DNA of 64,000 bases. Source: Clostridium_AD sp964467165 (GTDB taxonomy: Bacteria > Bacillota > Clostridia > Clostridiales > Clostridiaceae). Below the pieces are notes generated by a model. It was not told the origin of the DNA. It searched no databases and worked only from the letters and a program-made list of their open reading frames with translations. Position numbers and translations under genes: made by a program. The stretch lies in contig CAYXOL010000004.1 of NCBI GenBank assembly GCA_964467165.1, forward strand, positions 1-64,000, given 5' to 3'. Every line of letters starts with the position of its first letter. The stretch's first letter is position 1. This document shows, piece after piece, positions 1-8,223 of this stretch.

Positions 1-112
1 CTATAACTTTAATATCATGAACAACAAATTCATTATCAAAAGTTATTGATACAATGGCCTTCATTTTCCCCTCTGTAGCTATTTTCCTAATTCTAACATC
101 TGTGATTTCCAT
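1..112 (-). CDS. spoVG: SpoVG, N-terminal part (cut by window edge)
   Basis: This is the first 37 codons of SpoVG, a small nucleic-acid-binding regulator linked to septation and sporulation. The minus strand reads MEITDVRIRKIATEGKMKAI from an ATG at 112, and that opening is characteristic of the family. A strong GGAGGTGG lies about 7 nt upstream of the ATG. The rest of the gene is beyond base 1. purR immediately upstream on the same strand is the usual Clostridium and Bacillus neighbour (purR-spoVG), which supports the call. Confidence 0.93.
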   Translation of the reverse strand, partial: MEITDVRIRKIATEGKMKAIVSITFDNEFVVHDIKVI

Positions 113-218
113 GTACTCCACCTCCAAGTTGCATTATGTTACGTTATAATTATACTATTTCTCTATAACTTGGCTTATTCCTTCTTAAATTGTAAAAAAA
201 CATTAAATGTTTTGAATA

Positions 219-1040
219 TTATGATTTTTCAGAGGCATTTGATGGAATTAACTGAGATTTGCCTCCATCGCCTATCCCCTTAAACTGAATTATAGATATA
301 TACTCTTCTATTAGCTTATGACCACTTTCAATATTCTCAATAAAAACTCCAATGCCAAGAAGCTCACTTTCGAACTCTTTAAGCAAATTAATTATTCCCC
401 TTGCAGTACCTCCAGCTTTCATAAAGTCATCAATGAAAATACACTTGCTACCTTTTTTTATAGAACTTCTTGTAAGGGACATAGTTTGAATTCTATTAGT
501 GGAACCAGATACATAGTTGATACTAACTGTACTTCCTTCAGTAACCTTAGGATCTCTTCTTACTATAACTAATTGAACCCCTAGCATTTTTGCAACTTCA
601 AATGCCAAGGGTATTCCCTTAGTCTCTACAGTTACTACATAATCTATATGCAGTCCATTAAAAGCAGAGGCAAGAATTACTCCAGCTTTATGAACTATTT
701 CTGGATTATACATAATATCAGTCATATATATAAAGTTTCCTGGTATTATTCTATCCTTGTGACTTAAAACCTCACATAACTCCTGGGCAAATATTCTGCT
801 TTCCTCCTGTGACATCCCACAAATATATTTTACTCCACCAGATGCTCCTGCAACAGTTTCCACTGTGCCCATAGATAACTTACTTAAAGTTTCGCGAACA
901 ATAACCAGATCTTCGCTAATTGTAGATTTAGCTGCATTAAATAATTCCGTGAATTTTTTTAAATTAATTGTCTTATTAGGATTTTCTATTAATATTTTAG
1001 TAATTCCTGTAACTCTTTGATTTCTACTATATTTATTCAT
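219..1040 (-). CDS. purR: Pur operon repressor PurR (Gram-positive type)
   Basis: PurR represses purine synthesis genes and is relieved by PRPP. It has an N-terminal winged helix (about residues 1-75) and a phosphoribosyltransferase-like effector domain. The PRPP-binding motif FIDDFMKAGGTA is visible near residue 205. At about 273 aa the length is normal. The frame can be extended one codon to a TTG at 1043, but the ATG at 1040 fits a GGGTGAT ribosome site better. It is divergent from murC, and inverted CGAA-containing boxes upstream (1064-1104) may be its own operator. Function is from family knowledge; motif and context are seen directly. Confidence 0.93.
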   Translation of the reverse strand: MNKYSRNQRVTGITKILIENPNKTINLKKFTELFNAAKSTISEDLVIVRETLSKLSMGTVETVAGASGGVKYICGMSQEESRIFAQELCEVLSHKDRIIPGNFIYMTDIMYNPEIVHKAGVILASAFNGLHIDYVVTVETKGIPLAFEVAKMLGVQLVIVRRDPKVTEGSTVSINYVSGSTNRIQTMSLTRSSIKKGSKCIFIDDFMKAGGTARGIINLLKEFESELLGIGVFIENIESGHKLIEEYISIIQFKGIGDGGKSQLIPSNASEKS

Positions 1041-1063
1041 CAATTATCACCCATATCTTTATT

Positions 1064-1104
1064 TTACGAATTATACTTAGTAAAAACTTAACTATCATTC
1101 GTAA
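1064..1104. promoter_or_regulatory. Candidate PurR operator (two inverted CGAA boxes)
   Basis: TTACGAATTAT at 1064-1074 and its near-inverse ATCATTCGTAA at 1094-1104 match in 10 of 11 positions as inverted copies. Gram-positive PurR binds paired inverted boxes with a CGAA core upstream of its targets. The boxes lie 24 bp upstream of the purR start, as expected for autoregulation. The gap between cores (27 bp) is wider than the 16-17 bp known in Bacillus, so this is only a candidate. Confidence 0.35.
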
Positions 1105-1331
1105 TTTTATTGTAATTCTTTTTAAACACTATTACAATGCTTATCTAACTAATTTCAAAACATTGTGTTTAAACATCGTACTGATTGTTTATAGATATTT
1201 CGCAGCAAGTTATACGGCTTTAAAAAATATTGTTCTATACTTGTGTTGTTTTTGTGTAAATTTGTATATAATTAAGAAGAAGTCTTCAGCATATACTAAA
1301 TAAGCATAATAATTTTTAAGGAGTTGATATA

Positions 1332-2711
1332 ATGTCTTTTGATTTTATTAAAGATATAAACAAGAAAATTCATTTTATAGGAATTGGTGGCATAAGCATG
1401 AGTGGTCTCGCCGAAATACTTATAAAAAACAAATATAAGGTTTCAGGTTCCGACATGCAATCATCACATATAACCGATAAACTTATTGGAAAAGGCGTCC
1501 AAATTGCTATAGGCCACAATGCAGAAAACATAAAGGATGCAGATTTAGTTGTTTACACTGCTGCTATTTCTCCTGAAAATCCTGAATACCTTAAGGCTAT
1601 AGAACTAAGTATTCCCTTAATGGATAGAGCTGAATTTTTAGGCCATATTATGAAGGGCCATAAGTATAATGTTGCGGTAGCTGGTACACATGGCAAAACT
1701 ACTACAACCTCCATGGTAGCCCATATTATTTTAAAAGAAAATGTAGACCCTACAATTCTTGTAGGTGGAGAACTAGATGTTATAGATGGTAATGTTTTAG
1801 CCGGAAATAGCGACTATTTTATTACTGAAGCTTGCGAATATAAAGAATCATTTTTAAAGTTTTTCCCCTATATAGGAATAATAACAAATATAGATGCAGA
1901 TCACCTAGATTACTATAGAGACATAAATCACATTAAAGATGCCTTTAAGAAATTTATTCATCTTATCCCTAAAGAAGGCTATTTAATTACAAATATAGAT
2001 GATGACAATGTTAAAGAAGTCCTAAGTGATTCTACCTATAAATGCAATATATTCACTTATGGCATAAATGGTGGAACACTTAGGGCTAAAAATATTAGTT
2101 ATAATAAAATGGGCTGTGGAACTTTTGATGTTTATAAAGAAGACAATCTGCTATTTAAAATAGCTCTTAATGTGCCAGGTCAGCATAATATTCTAAATGC
2201 ACTGGCAAGTATAGGAACCGCTCTATGCCTTGATTTTTCTCAGGATTCAATTACATCCGGCCTTTCTGATTTCAGAGGTACTCATAGAAGATTTGAACTC
2301 AAGGGAACTAAAGATGGGGTAACTGTTATTGACGATTATGCTCATCATCCTACAGAAATTAAGGCCGCTTTAAGTGCTGCAAAAAACTATCCCCACAATA
2401 AAATTTATTGTGTTTTTCAACCTCATACTTATTCCAGAACTATAAGCTTGTTTGATGATTTCTCAGAGTCTTTTTCTAATGTGGATAATCTAATACTAGC
2501 AGATATTTATGCTGCTAGAGAAAAAGATACTGGCATAGTAAGCTCAGATATGCTAGGTGATAAAATACGCTTCAAAAATGTAAATTGCGTAAATATTCAT
2601 AGCTTTGCTGAAATTGTAAGTTATCTTAGACTCAATTTAAAAGATGGAGATATGCTTATTACAATGGGTGCAGGGGACGTGTTCAAAGTAGGCGAAATGT
2701 ACTTAAAATAA
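1332..2711 (+). CDS. murC: UDP-N-acetylmuramate--L-alanine ligase MurC
   Basis: MurC is the cytoplasmic ATP-dependent ligase that adds L-alanine to UDP-MurNAc in peptidoglycan precursor synthesis. The N-terminal Rossmann motif GIGGISMSGLA lies at residues 17-27. The Mur ligase P-loop AGTHGKTTT lies at 117-125. A central ATPase domain and a C-terminal domain with DDYAHHPTE follow. The length of 459 aa is normal. AAGGAG lies 7 nt before the ATG. A TATAAT at 1267-1272 is a likely -10 element, but I see no good -35. purR is divergent. No intrinsic terminator is visible before the next promoter at 2739. Confidence 0.96.
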   Translation: MSFDFIKDINKKIHFIGIGGISMSGLAEILIKNKYKVSGSDMQSSHITDKLIGKGVQIAIGHNAENIKDADLVVYTAAISPENPEYLKAIELSIPLMDRAEFLGHIMKGHKYNVAVAGTHGKTTTTSMVAHIILKENVDPTILVGGELDVIDGNVLAGNSDYFITEACEYKESFLKFFPYIGIITNIDADHLDYYRDINHIKDAFKKFIHLIPKEGYLITNIDDDNVKEVLSDSTYKCNIFTYGINGGTLRAKNISYNKMGCGTFDVYKEDNLLFKIALNVPGQHNILNALASIGTALCLDFSQDSITSGLSDFRGTHRRFELKGTKDGVTVIDDYAHHPTEIKAALSAAKNYPHNKIYCVFQPHTYSRTISLFDDFSESFSNVDNLILADIYAAREKDTGIVSSDMLGDKIRFKNVNCVNIHSFAEIVSYLRLNLKDGDMLITMGAGDVFKVGEMYLK

Positions 2712-2738
2712 TTAATTTTATATTTTACAAAATAAGTA

Positions 2739-2767
2739 TTGACATACATTAACAAATAAAGTATTCT
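2739..2767 (+). promoter_or_regulatory. Sigma-A-like promoter of the leader/ABC exporter operon
   Basis: TTGACA at 2739-2744, a 17-bp spacer and TATTCT at 2762-2767 make a near-consensus promoter. It lies just after murC and about 63 bp upstream of the 40-codon leader ORF. Transcription from here must pass two intrinsic terminators to reach the ABC exporter genes. Confidence 0.7.
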
Positions 2768-2829
2768 TAAACAGTAATCATTTGAAAGAAATGTTAATAA
2801 TTCTAAAATATGAAAAGGAGGTAGTCATC

Positions 2830-2952
2830 ATGATTAATAATAAACAGCGTATTAATGCTTGTATTGCAATTGATTTATTTACATCCAGTAATATTACTAT
2901 GCCTAAAACTTCATATGATAGCTCTACCTTAATGGAACTTATCTTTTCATAA
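2830..2952 (+). CDS. Putative 40-aa leader peptide of the ABC exporter operon
   Basis: This short ORF begins MINNKQRINACIAI and ends STLMELIFS. It has a near-perfect AAAAGGAGG site 8 nt before the ATG, so translation is likely. It is the first ORF after a strong promoter and is followed within 45 nt by a strong terminator hairpin. That is the layout of ribosome-mediated attenuation leaders such as BmrB, which precedes the BmrC/BmrD exporter in Bacillus subtilis. I recognise no homologue by sequence and see no membrane segment. The leader role is inferred from position only. It could also be an ordinary small protein. Confidence 0.55.
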   Translation: MINNKQRINACIAIDLFTSSNITMPKTSYDSSTLMELIFS

Positions 2953-2994
2953 TTTTTTATCTTTATTAAATTATTTTATGAAATTATAAACATT

Positions 2995-3025
2995 GGTCAT
3001 GGGCTATTTGCCCATGACCTTTTTA
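2995..3025 (+). terminator. Intrinsic terminator 1 in the exporter leader
   Basis: A perfect 10-bp stem, GGTCATGGGC paired with GCCCATGACC around a TATTT loop, is followed by TTTTTATA. It lies 42 nt after the leader ORF stop and before the two small ORFs and the ABC genes, so it could act as a conditional attenuator. Confidence 0.8.
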
Positions 3026-3038
3026 TATGATTTAATTT

Positions 3039-3067
3039 CTTATGTGCACATATTTATGTAGCATAAG
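3039..3067 (+). other. Third hairpin of the exporter leader RNA
   Basis: CTTATG (3039-3044) pairs with CATAAG, and inside it ACATA pairs with TATGT, giving a two-part stem between the two terminators. There is no U tract. It may stabilise or compete with terminator folding; this is inference from base pairing alone. Confidence 0.35.
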
Positions 3068-3080
3068 ATTAATCATTTTT

Positions 3081-3108
3081 AAGCCATGGATAATTCCATG
3101 GCTTTTTT
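3081..3108 (+). terminator. Intrinsic terminator 2 in the exporter leader
   Basis: AAGCCATGG (3081-3089) pairs with CCATGGCTT (3096-3104) around ATAATT, followed by a T run. It is the second terminator between the promoter and the exporter genes. Its CCATGG core can also partly pair with arms of terminator 1, which would permit alternative folds. Confidence 0.75.
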
Positions 3109-3120
3109 CTGTTAATAATA

Positions 3121-3136
3121 AATCACATATGTGATT
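3121..3136. promoter_or_regulatory. 16-bp perfect palindrome before the small ORFs
   Basis: AATCACATATGTGATT is a perfect palindrome 53 bp upstream of the next start codon. It could be a protein-binding operator, or a 6-bp RNA hairpin with an ATAT loop in the leader. Nothing in the sequence decides between these. Confidence 0.4.
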
Positions 3137-3173
3137 AATTATAAATTCAAAATAAATTTTAGGAGGAATACTT

Positions 3174-3299
3174 ATGAAACATAGTTTTTTTAAAACCAGA
3201 AAAACTCAATATACTTATTGGGCAAAACCATTATTCTTAAATGCATTTAATAGCATTAGCGACCTTGACTATTTTCTTCTAACAAGAAAGCACATTTAA
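3174..3299 (+). CDS. Small protein 1 of the exporter operon (41 aa)
   Basis: A 41-aa basic, aromatic-rich peptide starts with MKHSFFKTRK and ends DYFLLTRKHI. The ribosome site AGGAGG lies 6 nt before the ATG. Its whole length aligns without gaps, except at the last residue, to the C-terminal part of the next ORF. FFK, Y, KPL, L, DL, YF and L are shared (about 13 identities over 41 positions). That homology between two adjacent small ORFs argues that both are real genes. I do not recognise the family. It has no Cys, no clear signal peptide and no long membrane helix. Confidence 0.6.
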   Translation: MKHSFFKTRKTQYTYWAKPLFLNAFNSISDLDYFLLTRKHI

Positions 3300-3345
3300 T
3301 CTATTCATTAGTATCTAATAAAAATTTGAAAGCGAGGTAATTAAA

Positions 3346-3522
3346 ATGTACAAATCAGAAAATTCAACAAAATCAAAATTTAGTTTAGAAGGAATCACAA
3401 TGGGGTTTGCATTCTTTAAACACAAAGATCTACTCAGTCGTTATCGGCGAAAGCCATTATATTTGTGTAATACCTGTATTTTCAATGACCTATCTTATTT
3501 CATATTAAGTAAGCGTATTTAA
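3346..3522 (+). CDS. Small protein 2 of the exporter operon (58 aa), paralogue of protein 1
   Basis: A 58-aa peptide begins MYKSENSTKSKF and ends NDLSYFILSKRI. An AGCGAGG ribosome site precedes the ATG at normal distance. Residues about 18-58 are homologous to the 41-aa product just upstream; residues 1-17 are an extra N-terminal part. It contains two Cys (LCNTC) that the paralogue lacks. It ends 55 nt before the first ABC subunit gene, with its own ribosome site between. Possible roles are a second leader peptide, a small regulator or an exported peptide; the sequence does not decide. Confidence 0.6.
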   Translation: MYKSENSTKSKFSLEGITMGFAFFKHKDLLSRYRRKPLYLCNTCIFNDLSYFILSKRI

Positions 3523-3577
3523 TAATAACCAAATACACTACTCAAAACTATATAGACCTAAACGGAGGCGATATTTT

Positions 3578-5314
3578 ATGAAACGAATCTTAAAATATGT
3601 TAAAAAATATAAACTCTTTATTATTATAGCTACTATTGCAATGTTAATTAGTATCGGACTAGACATGTTTAATCCCTATTTAGTAAAAATCATGATTGAT
3701 AAAGTACTTCGAAGTAGCCAATATGATCTGCTGAATTTTGTGTTACTATCTCTTGCTGGAATTACTATTACTCGGTCAATACTAGGCTATATTCGCGAAT
3801 ACAGCTTAGATTATTTATCTTCTAAAGTAAGTATCAATTTAAAAACAGATTTATTTGATCATATTCAAAGTTTACCTTTCAAATATTTTGATGGTATGAA
3901 TACTGGTGAACTTATGTCCAGGATGGGCTCTGACGTAGACAATGTTTGGAGATCCATTGCTTTTGGTATAGGCCTTGCTATAGAACAGCTAATTTATTTT
4001 TTAGTTGCTTCTGTGATAATCTTTCGCATGAACTGGCGACTTGCACTAGTAACCCTTATAACAATGCCTCTCATTGGCTATATAGCCTTAAAGCTTGAAC
4101 GTGAAGCTTCACAGGCTTATGATGCCATAAGTGATCACAATGCAGTTTTAAACACTACAGCTCAGGAAAACATTGCTGGTGTGCGTCTTGTAAAGGCTTT
4201 TGCTAGAGAGAGGCATGAAACCTTAAAGTTTCTAAACCATAACAGAACAAACTTTGATCTTAATATGAGACAAACTAAGATATGGGGCAAACATTTTCCC
4301 ATGATAGAATTTTTATGTAACATGTCCGTTCTAGCAGTAGTTTGCGTCGGTGGAATGCTAGTAATTGGAAATAGCCTATCTATCGGTGAGCTAGTGGCCT
4401 TTAGCCAATATGTATGGATGTTAATCTGGCCAATGAGAATGATAGGTTGGCTTACAAATATCATAACTCAAGCAAATACTTCTGCTAAAAAAATCTTTGA
4501 TATTATGGACGTAGATCCTGAAATTAAAGATAAAGAGGATCCTATCCCTATGCCTGTAATTAAAGGCGCAATAAAGTTCGAAAATGTATCTTTCAAATAT
4601 AATGAAAATTATATATTGGAAAATATAAATTTAGATATCCCTGCTGGAAGCACTGTGGCAATAATGGGCACAACAGGTTCTGGTAAAAGCTCTCTTGTTA
4701 ATCTTATAGGCAGATATTATGATATATCCAAAGGCTCACTTACTGTAGATGGCAATGATGTACGTGATATATGTATCCATGATTTGAGGAGTAAAATGGC
4801 CGTAGTCCATCAAGATACCTTCCTATTTTCAGAGAGCATCTTTGAAAATATTCGTTTTGGAAAACTTGAAGCCTCTACTTTGGAAATAAAAAAAGCTTGC
4901 AGCGATGCCTGCGTAGATGAATTCCTTGAAACTCTACCCCAGGGCTATGACACAGTTATAGGCGAAAGAGGGCTTGGACTTTCCGGTGGTCAAAAGCAAA
5001 GACTTTCTATTGCAAGGGCTCTAGTTAATGATTCTAGTATTTTAATACTTGATGATGCTACCTCCGCCCTTGATATGGACACAGAATACAATCTTTTAAA
5101 AAATCTTCACCATAGAAGTAACAAACAAACTACTTTTATAATTGCACATAGAATATCTGCAGTTAAAAATGCGGATATTATAATATTCCTTGAAGATGGT
5201 CATGTGGCGGAAATGGGAAATCACCAAACTCTCCTTGAAAAGAGAGGCCACTATTATGACGTTTACACTCAACAATTTACAGACTTTATGGATCTCGAAG
5301 GGGCGGTGGTATAA
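3578..5314 (+). CDS. Heterodimeric ABC exporter subunit with degenerate Walker B (BmrC-like)
   Basis: This is a type IV ABC exporter half-transporter: six membrane helices (about residues 1-300) fused to a nucleotide-binding domain. Walker A GTTGSGKS is at 364-371, the signature LSGGQ at 468-472, and the H-loop His at about 524. Walker B reads ILILDD, so Asp493 replaces the catalytic Glu. That is the hallmark of the degenerate-site subunit in heterodimers such as BmrC/BmrD and TM287/288. The ATG has AACGGAGG upstream. The stop codon touches the start of the partner gene. The substrate is unknown; the relatives export drugs. The leader region upstream suggests antibiotic-responsive control. 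Confidence 0.9.
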   Translation: MKRILKYVKKYKLFIIIATIAMLISIGLDMFNPYLVKIMIDKVLRSSQYDLLNFVLLSLAGITITRSILGYIREYSLDYLSSKVSINLKTDLFDHIQSLPFKYFDGMNTGELMSRMGSDVDNVWRSIAFGIGLAIEQLIYFLVASVIIFRMNWRLALVTLITMPLIGYIALKLEREASQAYDAISDHNAVLNTTAQENIAGVRLVKAFARERHETLKFLNHNRTNFDLNMRQTKIWGKHFPMIEFLCNMSVLAVVCVGGMLVIGNSLSIGELVAFSQYVWMLIWPMRMIGWLTNIITQANTSAKKIFDIMDVDPEIKDKEDPIPMPVIKGAIKFENVSFKYNENYILENINLDIPAGSTVAIMGTTGSGKSSLVNLIGRYYDISKGSLTVDGNDVRDICIHDLRSKMAVVHQDTFLFSESIFENIRFGKLEASTLEIKKACSDACVDEFLETLPQGYDTVIGERGLGLSGGQKQRLSIARALVNDSSILILDDATSALDMDTEYNLLKNLHHRSNKQTTFIIAHRISAVKNADIIIFLEDGHVAEMGNHQTLLEKRGHYYDVYTQQFTDFMDLEGAVV

Positions 5315-7102
5315 ATGGCTATAAATTCAACAAAACAAGATGAACAATTTGAATCCACTTCCAAAGGAAAATTAATACTAAGGATATTTAGTTATTTAAA
5401 GCCTTTTAAATTCAAAGTGGTTATAGTTATTCTACTTATGATCGTTGTCATGGTATGTTCTCTACTAAACCCATATATTTTAAAGCTAGCAATAGACAAA
5501 TATATAGGAAGCTCTAATATAGTAGGCTTAGCACAAATTGCTGGATTTATGTTAGTTTTCAATGTAATATCCCTCATTGCCTCTAGATTGCGTATTAATA
5601 TTATGGCCACAGTTACTAATTCCGCGCTACTAAATATAAGACAAGAATTGTATACTCATATTCAGAAACTATCCTTTACCTTTTTTGATAATAGACCTGT
5701 TGGAAAAATACTTGCAAGGGTAATTGGAGACGTAAGTTCTCTGCAAGATCTCTTTGATAATAGCGTAACTAGCTTTATACCTGAAATCTTAACTCTTGTG
5801 TTTGTAACAATTATTATGTTTTCTATGAATGTTAAATTGGCTTTAATTTCAATCTCATTTTTGCCAGTGTTAGTTATGGTTCTTTTCTCTATAGAAATAT
5901 TTTCTAGAAAGCGCTGGCAAATATATAGAGCTAAACGTTCTAATCTTAATGCCTTTACCCATGAAGATTTCTCTGGCATAAGAATAGTTCAATCTTTTGC
6001 CACTGAAGAGAAAACCTCTAAAACCTTCACAAGCTATGTTAGCGATATGATGGATTCCTTTCTGAAGGCTGTTAGATTAAATGATTTATTTTGGCCCATG
6101 GTGGAATTATCTTGGGGGCTTGGAAGTTTACTGGTATATTGGTATAGCGTGCCTCTTATAAAGGCAAAAACCTTAACTATTGGTGAACTGGTTGCCTTTA
6201 CTGCTTATATTTCAATGTTTTGGAGACCTATAATGAACATCAGTAATTTTTACAATACATTAATAACAAATTTCTCGTCTGCAGAAAGAATTTTTGAGAT
6301 ACTAGATATTAAACCGGATATTGTAACTATTAATAAGGCTATAAAAATGCCTAAAATAAAAGGTGATGTAGAATTCAAAAATGTAGTTTTTAGCTATGAT
6401 AACGATGTTTCTGTATTAAATAATGTGAGTTTTAAAATAAAATCAGGAGAAACCGTAGCTTTAGTAGGTCCTACTGGGGCTGGTAAAACTACAATAATAA
6501 ACCTAATTAGTAGATTTTACGATGCCAATAGTGGAGAGGTCTTAGTGGATGGAAAGAATGTGTCTCATGTTGATATTGAATCTCTTAGACGCCAAATGGG
6601 CATAATGCTACAAGATACTTTCCTCTTTTCTACTACTATTATGGAAAATATTCGTTATGGAAAATTAGATGCCACGGACGAAGAAGTAATAGCATCAGCT
6701 ATTGCAGTTAACGCAGATTCTTTTATAATGAAACTAGACAATGGTTATGCCACAGAAGTAAATGAAAGAGGCTCTAGACTTTCCGTTGGTCAAAGGCAGC
6801 TTATATCCTTTGCCAGGGCGCTGCTTGCTAATCCAAGAATATTAATATTAGATGAAGCAACTTCTAATATTGATACTACTACAGAAAAGCTTGTACAAAA
6901 AGGAATTAAAAAACTTCTATTTAACAGAACTTCCTTTGTTATAGCACACAGGCTATCAACTATAAGAGATTGCGATAAGATAATGGTTATAGATGATGGA
7001 AGAATAGTAGAAGGCGGAACACACACCGAACTCATGGATTTAAGAGGATTATATTATGATCTTTATATGTCTCAGTATAAATTCTTAAGCGAAGGAGCTT
7101 AA
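5315..7102 (+). CDS. Heterodimeric ABC exporter subunit with catalytic Walker B (BmrD-like)
   Basis: This is the second half-transporter of the exporter, 595 aa, starting at the base after the partner's stop codon. It has six membrane helices and then a nucleotide-binding domain. Walker A GPTGAGKT is at 385-392, and Walker B ILILDE carries the catalytic Glu514. The signature is LSVGQ (489-493) instead of LSGGQ. In the dimer, this altered signature faces the degenerate Walker B of the partner, so both deviations fall in the same nucleotide site and the other site stays canonical. That complementarity supports an obligate heterodimer. Export of hydrophobic drugs is inferred from the family. Confidence 0.9.
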   Translation: MAINSTKQDEQFESTSKGKLILRIFSYLKPFKFKVVIVILLMIVVMVCSLLNPYILKLAIDKYIGSSNIVGLAQIAGFMLVFNVISLIASRLRINIMATVTNSALLNIRQELYTHIQKLSFTFFDNRPVGKILARVIGDVSSLQDLFDNSVTSFIPEILTLVFVTIIMFSMNVKLALISISFLPVLVMVLFSIEIFSRKRWQIYRAKRSNLNAFTHEDFSGIRIVQSFATEEKTSKTFTSYVSDMMDSFLKAVRLNDLFWPMVELSWGLGSLLVYWYSVPLIKAKTLTIGELVAFTAYISMFWRPIMNISNFYNTLITNFSSAERIFEILDIKPDIVTINKAIKMPKIKGDVEFKNVVFSYDNDVSVLNNVSFKIKSGETVALVGPTGAGKTTIINLISRFYDANSGEVLVDGKNVSHVDIESLRRQMGIMLQDTFLFSTTIMENIRYGKLDATDEEVIASAIAVNADSFIMKLDNGYATEVNERGSRLSVGQRQLISFARALLANPRILILDEATSNIDTTTEKLVQKGIKKLLFNRTSFVIAHRLSTIRDCDKIMVIDDGRIVEGGTHTELMDLRGLYYDLYMSQYKFLSEGA

Positions 7103-7170
7103 GTTACCATACAACATATAATTGTTTTATAATTTATATAAAACTGCTCTAGTTTAAACTTCACATTAGA

Positions 7171-7185
7171 AAGGAATGATTCCTT
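7171..7185. promoter_or_regulatory. Palindrome covering the ribosome site of the PhzF-like gene
   Basis: AAGGAATGATTCCTT is palindromic around a single central base and contains the AAGGA ribosome site 2 nt before the start codon region. As RNA it can form a 5-bp stem with a 5-nt loop that hides the ribosome site. The stem is weak, so any control role is tentative. Confidence 0.3.
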
Positions 7186-7186
7186 A

Positions 7187-8101
7187 ATGAAAAAAAACAT
7201 ATACCAAGTAGACGCCTTCTCAGATGTACCCTTTGGTGGCAATCCCGCCGGTGTAGTACCTAATGCCACTGGATTAACTACTAACCAAATGCTTAAGATT
7301 GCCAGAGAAATGAATTTATCAGAAACCGCCTTTATTTTCCCACTGCAAGATGATGTAGCAGGTTATGAAGTAAGGTTTTTTACCCCTACCCAAGAGGTAG
7401 ACTTATGTGGTCATGCCACCATTGCATCTTTTTTCGCCTTAGCTTCAAAAGGTATAATTACTGGAAGCGATAATGTAAAAATTATAGAACAAAAGACTAA
7501 GGCTGGTATTCTACCAGTTGAACTTTATTTTGAAAATGGTAAAATCCATAGTGTAATGATGACTCAAGCTAAACCTAAATTTGTGTTTGATGTCCATAAT
7601 ATATGCGAACTTGCAGAAATTATGGGCATCAATGTCACTGATATAGGTATTGAGGGGCTTAACCTTATTCCTCAGGCTGTATCTACTGGTCTTACAGATA
7701 TCATGCTCCCGGTTAAAAGTTTATCAGTATTAAAATCCATAAATCCAAACTTTTCTAGATTATCTGAGTATAGTAATAATCTAAATATTATTGGTGTGCA
7801 TGCTTTTACTCTTGAAACAGAAGACGAATCCTCTACCCTAGCTTGTAGAAACTTTGGACCCGCTGCAGGCATAGATGAAGAATCCGCCACCGGGACTTCT
7901 AATGGAGCACTGGGAGCATATCTAACGAAAAATAATGTGCTTAAATTTGAAGATAATATAACTATAATTTGTGAACAAGGCTACTATATGAATAGACCTA
8001 GTAAAATAATTGTAAGACTGGAAAAAATCAAAGATGGGTTAACCGTAAAGGTTGGTGGTAAAGCAGTTATTGCTCACGAATCCCTTACCTCAGAGGTATA
8101 A
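7187..8101 (+). CDS. PhzF family isomerase/epimerase
   Basis: A 304-aa member of the PhzF (diaminopimelate-epimerase-like) fold. The family's catalytic Glu is in SETAF (Glu46), near the N-terminus. The glycine-rich GGNPAGV and DLCGHAT motifs and the C-terminal EESATGTSNGALGAYL segment are present. Family members isomerise small acids, but the substrate cannot be told from sequence. It is probably a single-gene unit: the exporter operon ends 84 bp upstream, and a stem-loop shared with the convergent gene follows. Confidence 0.88.
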   Translation: MKKNIYQVDAFSDVPFGGNPAGVVPNATGLTTNQMLKIAREMNLSETAFIFPLQDDVAGYEVRFFTPTQEVDLCGHATIASFFALASKGIITGSDNVKIIEQKTKAGILPVELYFENGKIHSVMMTQAKPKFVFDVHNICELAEIMGINVTDIGIEGLNLIPQAVSTGLTDIMLPVKSLSVLKSINPNFSRLSEYSNNLNIIGVHAFTLETEDESSTLACRNFGPAAGIDEESATGTSNGALGAYLTKNNVLKFEDNITIICEQGYYMNRPSKIIVRLEKIKDGLTVKVGGKAVIAHESLTSEV

Positions 8102-8111
8102 TAGAAAAGAA

Positions 8112-8149
8112 TGACCGGATAACTAATATAGTGTTAGTTTCTCCGGTCA
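8112..8149. terminator. Stem-loop between convergent genes
   Basis: TGACCGGA (8112-8119) pairs with TCCGGTCA (8142-8149), and inside it AACTAA pairs with TTAGTT. The following T run (AGCTTTTCCT) is interrupted. It lies between two convergent genes and is a likely, imperfect terminator for the PhzF-like gene. Confidence 0.55.
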
Positions 8150-8223
8150 TAGCTTTTCCTACTTAATTAATCATTATTCTAATGCAAAACTACTTAAATC
8201 TATTGTTCATAGCATTATTTCAC

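Noticed and set aside
318..572. 84-aa plus-strand ORF opposite purR
   Set aside because: It lies wholly antisense to a well-supported gene, has no ribosome site and no recognisable protein features.
2830..3522. A leaderless bacteriocin operon
   Set aside because: The peptides lack a double-glycine leader or a clear amphipathic bacteriocin pattern, and the ABC genes lack a peptidase domain. Attenuation leader or regulator is simpler, though export is not excluded.
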